Source of the DNA: Mycolicibacterium monacense
GTDB lineage: Bacteria > Actinomycetota > Actinomycetes > Mycobacteriales > Mycobacteriaceae
Assembly (NCBI RefSeq): GCF_010731575.1
Contig: NZ_AP022617.1
Coordinates: forward strand, 124,001-188,000
Direction of reading: 5' to 3'
DNA length: 64,000 bases
In this document: positions 20,848 to 29,678 of the stretch, in pieces
Position numbering within the stretch: position 1 is the stretch's first letter
Layout: every line of letters starts with the position of its first letter
Translations under genes and position numbers: made by a program
Notes under the pieces: generated by a model
Databases searched by the model: none
Told to the model about the DNA's origin: nothing
Seen by the model: the letters and a program-made list of their open reading frames with translations, nothing else

Positions 20848-21552
20848 TCACGCGGCCAACGACAGTCCGGCGGCCAGCGCGAACCCGAGGACCGCTGCCA
20901 GACCTGCCTGTTCGCGCGCCTTCTCGGTGGCCTCCGGGATCATCGACCCGACGAGCATGACGAGCAGCGCACCGGCCGCGAATCCGTCGATCCCGCCCTG
21001 CAGCGATGCGCCCGCGATCTCCCGCAACTGGTATCCGCCCACGGTGGCGGCAGCGCAGAGGAGTGCGATCGCCGTCCAGCCCAGCACAATGCCCTTGACC
21101 CGGTGACCGGCGCCGCGCAGATCGCTCGCCGACCCGACGGCCTCCGGCAGGTTCGAGACGAAGATCGCCGTCAGCAGCGCCGGACTGACCGCGCCGCCGG
21201 CGGCGATTCCGATGCCGAGGACGGCTTGTTCCGGTATGCCGTCGAGCAGGGCGCCGAGTAGCAGCGGTATGCCCGCCGTCGTCTTCTTCCCGTTGCCGAC
21301 GCGGTCCACCAGGTGATCGGCGATGAAGAACGTCACCGCTCCGGCGGCCAGACCGAGGGATACCGATAGGGCGCCACCGACGCGGAATCCCTCCTCCGCC
21401 AACTCGAACGAGATGCCGGCGACCAGCGCGCCGGCGCCGAAGCCGAGGACCAGACCGATGAGGTGGCGGTTCCAGTCGCGCGCGACACCCGCCAATGCGC
21501 CGACGATCAAGGAGGAGGCGGCGACCAGTCCCCAGAGCAGCGCGCCGAGCAC
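20848..21552 (-). CDS. ZIP-family metal permease
   Basis: A 234-residue membrane protein with about eight predicted helices. The paired helices LLGALLDGIPEQAVLG (about 100) and AIFVSNLPEAVGSA (about 130) match the metal-binding TM4/TM5 helices of ZIP transporters, where classical HxxxE residues are here D-G-I-P-E and N-L-P-E. This subfamily is common in actinobacteria; the metal (Zn, Fe or Mn) cannot be told. The start is GTG, three bases after the stop of the DUF4383 gene, and the Lgt-like gene follows after 40 bases, so all three are likely co-transcribed. Confidence 0.75.
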   Translation of the reverse strand: MLGALLWGLVAASSLIVGALAGVARDWNRHLIGLVLGFGAGALVAGISFELAEEGFRVGGALSVSLGLAAGAVTFFIADHLVDRVGNGKKTTAGIPLLLGALLDGIPEQAVLGIGIAAGGAVSPALLTAIFVSNLPEAVGSASDLRGAGHRVKGIVLGWTAIALLCAAATVGGYQLREIAGASLQGGIDGFAAGALLVMLVGSMIPEATEKAREQAGLAAVLGFALAAGLSLAA

Positions 21553-21555
21553 AGG

Positions 21556-22023
21556 CTAGGCGCGGGACTTGGCGCGTGGGCGCGATCTGGGCTTCGTCGG
21601 ATCGTGTTGTGCGGCAAGGGTCAGCGCCAGCACCAGCATCACGACGCCGAGCGTGAAATGCAGCCAGTTGTCGGCGCGGTTGAGGGGGAAGACCTCGGCG
21701 ATACCGCTGTGGCCGGAGCCGGCGCGGTAGAACCACACGCCGAGCAGCGCGACCCCGCCTGCGAGCAGATACGCCCGCGACGCGGCATACGTGCGGGCGC
21801 AGAACATGCCGGCCGCGCCGAGCAGGAGATGGAGCACGTTGTGCAGTCCCGATGTGGCGAACACCCCGAACAGCAGGGCATCGGACTGGTGCCCGATCCA
21901 TTCGAGGCGTTCGTAGTTTGTGGTGACGCCGGGCAGGAAGCCGAGGGCGCCGAGGAGGAGGTATCCGGTGCCGACGATCAGTGCCGCACCCTGGACGGCC
22001 ATCAACGTGGGTCTTCTCGCCAT
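21556..22023 (-). CDS. DUF4383 membrane protein
   Basis: A 155-residue protein with four membrane helices (about 12-32, 55-75, 82-102, 125-145) and a basic C-terminal tail. The motif LHNVLHLLLGAAG near residue 65 and NWLHFTLGVVML near 120 are typical of DUF4383, a family of unknown function. The ATG at 22023 has GGGAGGCGAG just upstream; an earlier in-frame ATG lacks this. It is the first gene of a minus-strand operon that runs through the ZIP, Lgt-like, small membrane and radical SAM genes. The short leader contains no motif that I can assign. Confidence 0.75.
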   Translation of the reverse strand: MARRPTLMAVQGAALIVGTGYLLLGALGFLPGVTTNYERLEWIGHQSDALLFGVFATSGLHNVLHLLLGAAGMFCARTYAASRAYLLAGGVALLGVWFYRAGSGHSGIAEVFPLNRADNWLHFTLGVVMLVLALTLAAQHDPTKPRSRPRAKSRA

Positions 22024-22181
22024 CGCTCGCCTCCCGTTGACCTGCACAGGAGCAATACCCGTGCGGCGGGACGATTAACCGGTACCCGGATTTCGCTGCG
22101 TGAGCGGGTGCTCGACGGCTCAGGCCACGCCGAGCAACGCGTGCAATAGCCGCGCCGGTCGGCGTTCCTCATTCGCGCCTC

Positions 22182-23528
22182 CTACCCGGGCGGGTCATCC
22201 CCCTCCGACTTGTCGGTGAGGTAGCGGTGGGGGTGGAAGTGGTTGTTGATGCGGGGTTGGCCGGTGTCGTGGTCGGCGGGTGGGGTCCATTCGGTGCGGC
22301 CGTTGCCGGGCCGGTGGGTGGTCCATCCGGTTTTCTCGATGAGCAGGTTGGCGGGTTGACACGCCAGGGTGAGGTCGTCGATGTCGGTGCGCCCACCGCG
22401 GGAGTAGTCGTGGGTGTGGTGGGCTTCGGTCCAGTAGAACGGCACGGTGCAGCCGGGGTGGGTGCAGCCTTTGTCGCGGGCGAACAGGGCCAGGCGTTGC
22501 GCGGTCGACGCCGTGCGGCGGGCGCGGCCGAAATACAGGATCTCTTCGGTGTGGTCGTCGAACACCGCCAGGTAGTGCCGGGAGTGGGCGGCCATCCGGA
22601 TCAGATCCCGGATGGGCAGGCGGTTGCCGCCGCCGGTGTGGGCCCACCCGGCGGCACGTTCAAGCTCGCTGAGCGTCATCGTCGCGACGATGCTGGCGGG
22701 AACGCCGGCGACCTGGCCGAGGGAGCCGGAGGTGACCGCGTCGCGTAGGACGGTGGTGAGCGCGTCGTGGTGGCGTTGGCCGGTGGTGCGGTCGTCGCGG
22801 CCGGTGTGGGTGTCGTCGTGGGGCAGGTTGGTGCCGGGGGCGGCGTATTTGGCGGCGATGAGGTCCCAGTGCCCGCGGGCTTCGGGGGTGAGCCACCCCG
22901 AGACCCGGCTCATGCCGTCGGCCTGTTGGCGGCCGACGGTGAACTCGCGGCGGCGTTGGTGGGTGTGGTGGTCGGGTTCGGTGCCGTCCTGGTCGATGAA
23001 CCCCAGCAGGGTGTCGGCGACCTTGCGGAAGTCCTCGGGCCGCAGTGCGCTGGCGTGGCCGACCAGGTCGCGTTCGTAGTGGTCGCGGCGCTCCCAGGAC
23101 ACCCATGCCGGAAGTTTCCTGACGAACTCCTGGATGATGCGCACATGCGTGGTGCCGATGTCGCCGCGGGCGACCGCATCGGCGGTGTGGGCCAACTCGG
23201 TCTGCACCCGCTCCCCGGTCAGGGTGTAGCGCGGCCCCAACTGGCGCGCGTCAGAAAGCCGATCACCGGCGGCTTTGTCGCTGATTCGCAGACTGCTGGT
23301 GAGCAGTTTCTTCAACGATGTGGCACCCCAATCCCTGGGGTTGGCCTGATCGACCAGGCGGGCGGTCAACGCGTGGTCGATCGCCAGATCGCGGCGGTGG
23401 CCACGTTCGCGCAGTTCGATGACTTCCAGGGTTTGAGCGGCGCTCAGCGACTCCACCGGCAGCGCGGCGAGTGCGGCGCGGGCGGCTTCGAATTCGGCGA
23501 ATGCCGCGACGACTGCTGCCCCATCCAT
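22182..23528 (-). CDS. 13E12-repeat family HNH endonuclease (DUF222)
   Basis: A 448-residue protein with an N-terminal DUF222 domain (residues 1-330) and a C-terminal HNH nuclease motif (ARDKGCTHPGCTVPFYWTEAHHTHDYSRGG, read in parts, near residue 360-390) with zinc-binding cysteines and the HH of the catalytic site. These 13E12 genes are multicopy in mycobacteria and often damage-inducible. I prefer the ATG at 23528 because a perfect SOS box lies just upstream; a longer frame from 23588 would put the box inside the coding region. The physiological role (mobile or repair-related) is unknown. Confidence 0.85.
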   Translation of the reverse strand: MDGAAVVAAFAEFEAARAALAALPVESLSAAQTLEVIELRERGHRRDLAIDHALTARLVDQANPRDWGATSLKKLLTSSLRISDKAAGDRLSDARQLGPRYTLTGERVQTELAHTADAVARGDIGTTHVRIIQEFVRKLPAWVSWERRDHYERDLVGHASALRPEDFRKVADTLLGFIDQDGTEPDHHTHQRRREFTVGRQQADGMSRVSGWLTPEARGHWDLIAAKYAAPGTNLPHDDTHTGRDDRTTGQRHHDALTTVLRDAVTSGSLGQVAGVPASIVATMTLSELERAAGWAHTGGGNRLPIRDLIRMAAHSRHYLAVFDDHTEEILYFGRARRTASTAQRLALFARDKGCTHPGCTVPFYWTEAHHTHDYSRGGRTDIDDLTLACQPANLLIEKTGWTTHRPGNGRTEWTPPADHDTGQPRINNHFHPHRYLTDKSEGDDPPG

Positions 23529-23531
23529 ACG

Positions 23532-23547
23532 TCGAACACTAGTTCGA
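23532..23547. promoter_or_regulatory. LexA SOS box (TCGAAC-N4-GTTCGA)
   Basis: TCGAACACTAGTTCGA is a perfect palindrome of the mycobacterial SOS box, with the 4-base spacer ACTA. It lies three bases upstream of the 13E12 gene's ATG at 23528. Known 13E12 genes of M. tuberculosis are LexA-regulated, so DNA damage probably induces this gene. The site position, so near the start codon, implies that LexA would block initiation of a leaderless or short-leader transcript. Confidence 0.85.
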
Positions 23548-23627
23548 CCCACCGACAAAACCGCTGAGGTTGTGACTGTGGAAACCACTGTGACGAAAGA
23601 GGTTTCGAGCAGTCTGAGGGGAGGCGG

Positions 23628-25505
23628 TTACCTCTTCTCGCGCAGCACCGGATGCAGCTTGTCGAGCACTGCCGGGTCCTCGATCGTCGAGGGCAGCGGT
23701 TCGTCACGACCTTCGGCGAGGCCGCGCATCGTCTTGCGCAGGATCTTGCCCGAGCGGGTCTTCGGCAGTGCGTGAACCACGTCGACCTGCTTCAGGCACG
23801 CCACCGCGCCGATGTTGTCGCGTACGGCCGCGACGAGTTCGGCCTCGAGCCCCTGGGCGTCGGCCCCGCTCTTGAGGACCACGAACCCGCGCGGCACCTG
23901 TCCCTTGATCTCGTCGGCCACCCCGATCACCGCGCACTCCGCGACGGCCGGATGCGCGGCGAGCACCGCTTCGATCGACCCGGTGGACAGCCGGTGGCCG
24001 GCCACGTTGATCACGTCGTCGGTGCGGCCCATCACGAACAGATAGCCGTCGTCGTCGACGTAGCCACCGTCACCGGTCAGGTAGTAACCCGGGAAGGCGC
24101 GCAAATACGAGGCGATGTAGCGGTCGTCGTCACCCCACAGCGTCGGCAGCGTGCCCGGAGGCAGCGGCAGCTTCACACAGATCGCGCCCTCCTCGTTCGG
24201 ACCGCATTCCGAGCCGTCCGGGTGCAGGATCCGGACGTCGTAACCGGGCATGGGCACTGTCGCCGACCCGGGCTTGACCGGCATGGGTTCGACGCCCATC
24301 GGGTCGGCCGCGATGGCCCACCCGGTCTCCGTCTGCCACCAGTGGTCGACGATCGGGATGCCCAGCTTGTCGGCCGCCCACTGATAGGTGTCCGGGTCGA
24401 GGCGCTCGCCGGCCTGAAAGAGGTATTCGAGTTTCGACAGGTCGTAGCGGCCGATCTCGCGGCCATGCGGATCTTCCTTCTTGATCGCGCGGATGGCCGT
24501 CGGCGCGGTGAAGAGCGCCTTCACGCCGTACTCGGCGGCGACCCGCCAGAACGCGCCGGCGTCCGGGGTGTGGACCGGTTTGCCTTCGTAGAGAACGGTT
24601 GTCGCGCCGAGGAGAAGCGGTGCGTACACGATGTAGGAGTGGCCGACCACCCAGCCGACATCCGAGGCGGCCCAGTACACATCGCCGGGCTGGGTGTCGT
24701 AGATGTTGCGCATGCTCCACAGCAGGGCGACGGCGTGCCCGCCGTTGTCGCGGACGATGCCTTTCGGTTTGCCGGTGGTGCCCGAGGTGTAGAGGACGTA
24801 GAGCGGGTCGGTGGCGGCGACCGGTACGGGGTCGACGGCGTCGGCGCCGGCGACGAGTTCGGTCCAGTCGTGGTCGCGGCCGTCGGTGAGTTCGCAGCGG
24901 TGGTGTTCGCGCTGCAGGATCACACATCCGACCGGTTTGTGTTCGGCCATCTCGAGGGCGGCGTCGAGCATCGGTTTGTACTCGATGGTGCGGGTCGGCT
25001 CGACACCGCAGGACGCCGACACCACCACCGTGGGGCGGGCGTCGTCGATGCGGGCGGCCAGTTCGTGGGCGGCGAATCCGCCGAACACCACGGAGTGCAC
25101 CGCGCCCAGGCGTGCGCACGCCAGCATCGCGATCAGCGCTTCGGGGACCATCGGCAGGTAGATGACGACGCGGTCGCCCTTTTCGACGCCGAGCTCGCGC
25201 AGCGCCCCGGCGAACCGTGCGGTCTGATCGAGCAACTCGCGGTAGGTGTAGGTGCCTTTGACGCCGGTGACGGGGGAGTCGTAGATCAGCGCGGCCTTCT
25301 CGCCGCGGCCATCCTCGACGTGGCGGTCCAGGGCGTTGGCGCAGGTGTTGAGCTCACCGTCGGGGAACCAGCGGTAGAACGGCGGGTTGGAGTCGTCGAG
25401 GACGCGGGTGGGTTCCCTGGTCCAGGCGACCGCTCGGGCGGCCTCCGCCCAGAACTTCTCGGGATCGTCGATGCTGGCCCTGAACAGGTCTCGATAGCCG
25501 CTCAT
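23628..25505 (-). CDS. short-chain acyl-CoA synthetase (PrpE/ACSS3-like)
   Basis: A 625-residue AMP-forming ligase that activates propionate or acetate with CoA. The adenylate motif YTSGTTGKPKGIVRDNGGH is near residue 235, the Y/G-rich core motif WWQTETGW near 390, and the C-terminal catalytic lysine region KTRSGKILRKTMR near 595. The N-terminal sequence YRDLFRASIDDPEKFW and length follow the propionyl-CoA synthetase (PrpE) type. It would feed the methylcitrate or methylmalonyl pathways, but substrate is inferred. It lies downstream of kdpE in the same direction, separated by a strong hairpin that would end kdp transcription. Confidence 0.85.
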   Translation of the reverse strand: MSGYRDLFRASIDDPEKFWAEAARAVAWTREPTRVLDDSNPPFYRWFPDGELNTCANALDRHVEDGRGEKAALIYDSPVTGVKGTYTYRELLDQTARFAGALRELGVEKGDRVVIYLPMVPEALIAMLACARLGAVHSVVFGGFAAHELAARIDDARPTVVVSASCGVEPTRTIEYKPMLDAALEMAEHKPVGCVILQREHHRCELTDGRDHDWTELVAGADAVDPVPVAATDPLYVLYTSGTTGKPKGIVRDNGGHAVALLWSMRNIYDTQPGDVYWAASDVGWVVGHSYIVYAPLLLGATTVLYEGKPVHTPDAGAFWRVAAEYGVKALFTAPTAIRAIKKEDPHGREIGRYDLSKLEYLFQAGERLDPDTYQWAADKLGIPIVDHWWQTETGWAIAADPMGVEPMPVKPGSATVPMPGYDVRILHPDGSECGPNEEGAICVKLPLPPGTLPTLWGDDDRYIASYLRAFPGYYLTGDGGYVDDDGYLFVMGRTDDVINVAGHRLSTGSIEAVLAAHPAVAECAVIGVADEIKGQVPRGFVVLKSGADAQGLEAELVAAVRDNIGAVACLKQVDVVHALPKTRSGKILRKTMRGLAEGRDEPLPSTIEDPAVLDKLHPVLREKR

Positions 25506-25540
25506 ACCGGCACGCTATACCGACCGGCCCCGACCTCGGC

Positions 25541-25596
25541 GAGCAGACGCAAAAGTGCCCGAAAACAGCCCTGAATCGGGACATTTGCGTCTGCTC
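25541..25596. terminator. long-stem hairpin between kdpE and the acyl-CoA synthetase gene
   Basis: GAGCAGACGCAAAAGTGCCCGA (25541-25562) pairs with TCGGGACATTTGCGTCTGCTC (25576-25596), a stem of about 20 pairs with one or two mismatches and a 13-base loop. It sits in the only gap between kdpE (stop at 25608) and the next gene on the same strand (start at 25505). The arm sequence resembles dispersed mycobacterial intergenic repeats that I recall, so it may be a repeat family as well as a terminator. Confidence 0.65.
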
Positions 25597-25607
25597 GGCG
25601 GGATTCG

Positions 25608-26288
25608 CTACTGCTGGAACCGGTACCCCATACCCGCCTCGGTGAGCAGGTGCCGAGGACGGGACGGGTCGTCTTCGAGTTTGCGGCGCAGCTGGGCGAG
25701 ATATACCCGCAGATAGTGCGTCTCCTTCGCGTACGCCGGACCCCACACCTCCTTGAGTAACTCCTCCCGGCCGACGAGCTTGCCGCGGTGGCGCACCAGC
25801 ATCTCGAGCATGCCCCACTCGGTCGGGGTGAGGTGCACCTCCGCGCCGTTCTTGACGACCCGCTTGGCGGCCAGGTCGACGGTGAATGATCCGGTCACCA
25901 CCACCGGTTCGTCGCCGTCGGACTCTTTGGTCGCGCGGCGCACGGCGGCCCGCAACCGGGCCAGGAACTCGTCCATCCCAAAGGGTTTGGTGACGTAGTC
26001 GTCGGCGCCGGCGTCGAGCGCCTCGACCTTGTCGGAGGAGTCGGTGCGGGCGGACAGCACGATGACCGGTGCCGACAACCACCCGCGCAGGCCGGCCAGC
26101 ACCTCGATGCCGGACATGTCGGGCAGTCCGAGGTCGAGCACGATGACGTCGGGTTTGTGATCGGCGGCCGAACGCAGCGCCTCGGCGCCGGTGGCGGCGG
26201 TGGTCACCTCGTAGCCGCGCACCGACAGGTTGATCTTCAGCGCCCGCAGGATCTGCGGTTCGTCGTCGACGACGAGCACGCGGGTCAC
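25608..26288 (-). CDS. kdpE: KdpE response regulator
   Basis: A 226-residue OmpR/PhoB-type regulator of potassium uptake. The receiver domain has the acidic pocket VVDDE (residues 5-9), the phospho-acceptor aspartate in VIVLDLGLPDMSG (about 52) and the lysine TKPFG (about 101). The C-terminal winged helix contains LTPTEWGMLEMLVRH and the arm motif ETHYLRVYLAQLRRKLE. The GTG start overlaps the kdpD stop by four bases (GTGA). It is the last gene of the kdp operon and its transcript is closed by the hairpin described beside it. Confidence 0.95.
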   Translation of the reverse strand: MTRVLVVDDEPQILRALKINLSVRGYEVTTAATGAEALRSAADHKPDVIVLDLGLPDMSGIEVLAGLRGWLSAPVIVLSARTDSSDKVEALDAGADDYVTKPFGMDEFLARLRAAVRRATKESDGDEPVVVTGSFTVDLAAKRVVKNGAEVHLTPTEWGMLEMLVRHRGKLVGREELLKEVWGPAYAKETHYLRVYLAQLRRKLEDDPSRPRHLLTEAGMGYRFQQ

Positions 26289-28810
26289 GCGTGGGCCTCC
26301 TGCGGTGCGGCGAGGTCGATTTCGACGGTCAGGCCCCCGCCCGGGGTGTCGTTCGCGGTGACCGTACCGCCCATCGCCTCGACGAATCCGCGGGCCACCG
26401 AAAGCCCGAGCCCGACGCCGCTGGTCGTGTCCTGGTCACCGAGCCGCTGAAAGGCGCCGAACACCCTGTCCTGGCCGCCGGGCGGTATGCCGGGCCCGGT
26501 ATCGGTGACGGCGATCAGCACCCGCTCACCCACGCGTCCGGCCGTCACACGCACCGGGCCGTCGGGCGCGTACCGCAGGGCGTTGTCGATGAGGTTGGCC
26601 AGCACCCGCTCGAGCAGACCGCTGTCCGCGGCCACCACGCACCCGTCGACGTCCACCTCGACCCGGTCGATCCCGATGTCTCCGGAACCCGTGGCCCCCC
26701 TGCTGATTCCGAGAAGGGCGCGCTGCACCGCCTCCTCGAGGTAGACGGCACTCAGCTGTGGACGCACCACCCCCGCGGCCAGTCTCGACGAATCGAGCAG
26801 GTTGGCGACCAGGGCGGTCAGCTGGTCGACCGACTCCTCGACGGTGGCCAGGAGTTCGGCCCGGTCGTCGGCGGAGAAGTCGACCTCGTCGGAGCGCAGG
26901 CTCGACACGGCGGCTTTGGCCGCCGCCAGCGGGGTGCGCAGGTCGTGGCTGACCGCAGAGAGCAGCGACCGGCGCAACTCGTCGGCGCGGGCGATGGCTT
27001 CGGCGCGGCCGGCCTCTTCGGTGAGCTCGCGCTGGCGGACCAGACCGGCGGCCTGCCCGGCGACGGCCGAGAGCACGCGGCGGTCGCGGGCGGCGAGTTT
27101 GCGCCCGGCCAGCAGCAGCCAGAACTCGTCGTCGCCGACTTCGATGGCGGTGTCGGCGGTGTTGACGTCGACGCACGGGTCCGCACCGACGCAGGCGACG
27201 ACCCCGGCCTTCTCGCGCAGCAGGCTGACCGCCCGTTGGCCGTAGGTCTCGCGGACCCGCTCGAGCAGGACGGTCAGGTCCGCGCCCCGGAGGACGGCGC
27301 CGGCGAACAGGGCGAGCAGTTCGGCTTCCCGCGCGGCATGGCGCGCCTCGCGGCGCCGGCTGGCGGCACCGTCGACCAGGGCCGCGACGGCCACCGCGAC
27401 GGCGAGCATCACCACGATCGTCAGTGCGCTGTCGGGTTCGGCGATGGTGAAGGTGTGGCGGGGGTTGATGAGGAAGTAGTTGAGGAGCAGACCGGACAGC
27501 ACGGCCGACAGCGCCGCCGGCGCCACGCCGCCGAGCAGTGCGACGAGCAGGACCCCGACGAAGAACACCGCGCTCTCGCCGGCCACGCCGAGCAGTGGGT
27601 CGAGCAGCAGCACCGTCAGCGCGCAGATCGCGGCGGGTACGGCCAGAGCGGCCAGCCACGACGCCGCCCGCCGGGTGCGGGGCGACGCCGTCGGGCTTCG
27701 GTGCGCCTCGTCATGGGTGACCATGTGGACGTCGATCTTGCCGGACCGCTGGACGACGGCCGCGCCGATGCCCTCGTCGAGGATGCGTGCCCAGCGGGAC
27801 CGCCGGGAGGTGCCGAGTACCAGCTGGGTGGCGTTGCGTTCGCGCGCGAAATCCAGCAGCGCCGTGGGCACGTCGTCGCCGGTGACGGTGTGCAGGGTGG
27901 CGCCCAGGCTGGCCGCGAGTTCGCGCACCCGGCCCATCTCGGGTGCCGAGACACCGGTGAGACCGTCGCCGCGCACGACGTGTACGACCATCAGTTCGGC
28001 GCTCGACTTCGACGCGATACGTGAGGCGCGGCGCACCAGCGTCTCGGATTCGGGTCCACCGGTGACCGCGACGACGACGCGTTCACGCGCCTCCCAAGTG
28101 TCGGTGATCCGGTTGTCGGCCCGGTACTTCGCCAGCGCGGCGTCGACCTGATCGGCCAGCCACAGCAGCGCCAGCTCGCGCAGCGCGGTGAGGTTGCCGC
28201 GCCGGAAGTAGTTGGACAGCGCCGCGTCGATGCGTTCGGGGGCGTAGACGTTGCCGTGAGAAAGCCTGCGGCGCAACGCCTCAGGGGTGATGTCGACCAG
28301 CTCGACCTGATCGGCGGACCGGACGACCTCGTCGGGGACCGTCTCGCGCTGTTCGATACCGGTGATCTGGGTGACGACGTCGTTGAGGCTCTCGAGGTGC
28401 TGGACGTTGACCGTCGAGATCACCGTGATCCCCGCGGCCAGAAGCTCTTCGACGTCCTGCCAGCGTTTGGCGTTGCGGCTACCCGGGGTGTTGGTGTGCG
28501 CGAGTTCGTCGACCAGGGCGACCTCGGGACGGCGGGCGAGGACGGCGTCGACGTCGAGTTCGGGGAACCGGCCGCCCCGGTAGGTGACGTGACGCGGGGG
28601 GAGCACCTCGATGCCGTCGAGCAGTTCGGCGGTCTTGGCGCGGCCGTGGGTCTCGACGACGGCGGCGACCACGTCGGTGCCGCGCGCCAGGCGCCGGTGC
28701 GCTTCGCCGAGCATCGCGTAGGTCTTGCCGACGCCGGGAGCTGCGCCCAGGTAGATGCGCAGCTCCCCGCGTTTCGGGCCGTTGGCCACCGTCACGCCTT
28801 CATCATCCAC
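26285..28810 (-). CDS. kdpD: KdpD sensor histidine kinase
   Basis: An 841-residue membrane sensor. The N-terminal KdpD domain has Walker [10 protein letters not shown] (about 22-30) and DELAHTN, then a universal-stress-like domain. A membrane domain of four helices occupies about 400-500. The kinase core follows: H-box [15 protein letters not shown] near 640, N-box, G1 [10 protein letters not shown] and G2 GVGLGLS near the C-terminus. It phosphorylates KdpE when potassium is low. The GTG start lies eight bases inside kdpC. The cluster is unusual for mycobacteria in having kdpD on the same strand as kdpFABC. Confidence 0.93.
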   Translation of the reverse strand: MDDEGVTVANGPKRGELRIYLGAAPGVGKTYAMLGEAHRRLARGTDVVAAVVETHGRAKTAELLDGIEVLPPRHVTYRGGRFPELDVDAVLARRPEVALVDELAHTNTPGSRNAKRWQDVEELLAAGITVISTVNVQHLESLNDVVTQITGIEQRETVPDEVVRSADQVELVDITPEALRRRLSHGNVYAPERIDAALSNYFRRGNLTALRELALLWLADQVDAALAKYRADNRITDTWEARERVVVAVTGGPESETLVRRASRIASKSSAELMVVHVVRGDGLTGVSAPEMGRVRELAASLGATLHTVTGDDVPTALLDFARERNATQLVLGTSRRSRWARILDEGIGAAVVQRSGKIDVHMVTHDEAHRSPTASPRTRRAASWLAALAVPAAICALTVLLLDPLLGVAGESAVFFVGVLLVALLGGVAPAALSAVLSGLLLNYFLINPRHTFTIAEPDSALTIVVMLAVAVAVAALVDGAASRRREARHAAREAELLALFAGAVLRGADLTVLLERVRETYGQRAVSLLREKAGVVACVGADPCVDVNTADTAIEVGDDEFWLLLAGRKLAARDRRVLSAVAGQAAGLVRQRELTEEAGRAEAIARADELRRSLLSAVSHDLRTPLAAAKAAVSSLRSDEVDFSADDRAELLATVEESVDQLTALVANLLDSSRLAAGVVRPQLSAVYLEEAVQRALLGISRGATGSGDIGIDRVEVDVDGCVVAADSGLLERVLANLIDNALRYAPDGPVRVTAGRVGERVLIAVTDTGPGIPPGGQDRVFGAFQRLGDQDTTSGVGLGLSVARGFVEAMGGTVTANDTPGGGLTVEIDLAAPQEAHA

Positions 28811-29678
28811 CGTCCAGGGCGAGGTTGAGTTCGAGGACGTTGACCCGCGGCTCGCCCATGAACCCCAACGTGCGCCCCTCGGTGTGGGCGGCGACGAGTG
28901 CGCGCACCCGCTCTGGACTCAGCCCACGCGCCGCCGCCACCCGCGCGACCTGCAGTTCGGCGTAGGCGGGGGAGATGTGCGGATCCAGGCCGCTGCCGCT
29001 GGCGGTCACGGCGTCGGCCGGGACCGGCGGGTCGGCGGGGGCGCCGCCCCGGATCGGCACGATCTGGCCCGTGCCGTAGTCCTCACCGTCTCTGGCGCAT
29101 TCGACGCGCACGCCTTCGTAGGTGTCGAGGAACGGCCGATCCGTGCTCGCGCAGGGTTCGTTGACGCTGGTCACCCGGACCGGACGGGTGACGAGCCCGT
29201 TGGTGTCGCGGGGGCCGATGACCGACAGCACCGCTCCCACCCCGCCGCCGGTGCAGAACGGGCGTGCCCCGGCATCGTCTGTCAAGCCCTCGAGACGCGC
29301 GACGGCCAGGCTGCGTGCGCAGACCTGGGTGAGCAGGCTGGGCCGGTCCGGGGTGTCGACGATGTCCTCGGGGCCCAGGTTGGTGGCCCCGGACGACAGC
29401 GGGTCGTAACCGTCGCCGGCCGCCGACGGCCTGCCCTGGAAGTACTGCGGCAGCGGGTTGCCGTCGGCGTCGGTGTAGAGCTGGCCGATGAGGCTGCTGC
29501 CCAGCGGCTTTCCGTCCTGTTCGAGGAGGGATCCGTCGGCCTGGTCCCGCAGGCCCGGCAGCTGTGCGACCAGCCAGATCAGGACGGGGTAGGCGAGGCC
29601 GACGGCAACGGTCAGCACGAGCAGCGCGCGTAATGCCGCGGCGTGCCCGCGGAGGATGCTGGAGAGTTTCACGGTCAC
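28803..29678 (-). CDS. kdpC: KdpC subunit of the potassium-transporting ATPase
   Basis: A 291-residue single-pass subunit; the membrane helix is near residues 18-40 ([23 protein letters not shown]). The conserved C-terminal region with [22 protein letters not shown] (about 225-247) is present. The protein is about 90 residues longer than classical KdpC because of insertions in the middle of the periplasmic domain (about 110-190), which I cannot assign. It stabilises the KdpA-KdpB complex and affects ATP affinity. The GTG start overlaps the kdpB stop by four bases. Confidence 0.9.
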   Translation of the reverse strand: MTVKLSSILRGHAAALRALLVLTVAVGLAYPVLIWLVAQLPGLRDQADGSLLEQDGKPLGSSLIGQLYTDADGNPLPQYFQGRPSAAGDGYDPLSSGATNLGPEDIVDTPDRPSLLTQVCARSLAVARLEGLTDDAGARPFCTGGGVGAVLSVIGPRDTNGLVTRPVRVTSVNEPCASTDRPFLDTYEGVRVECARDGEDYGTGQIVPIRGGAPADPPVPADAVTASGSGLDPHISPAYAELQVARVAAARGLSPERVRALVAAHTEGRTLGFMGEPRVNVLELNLALDGG

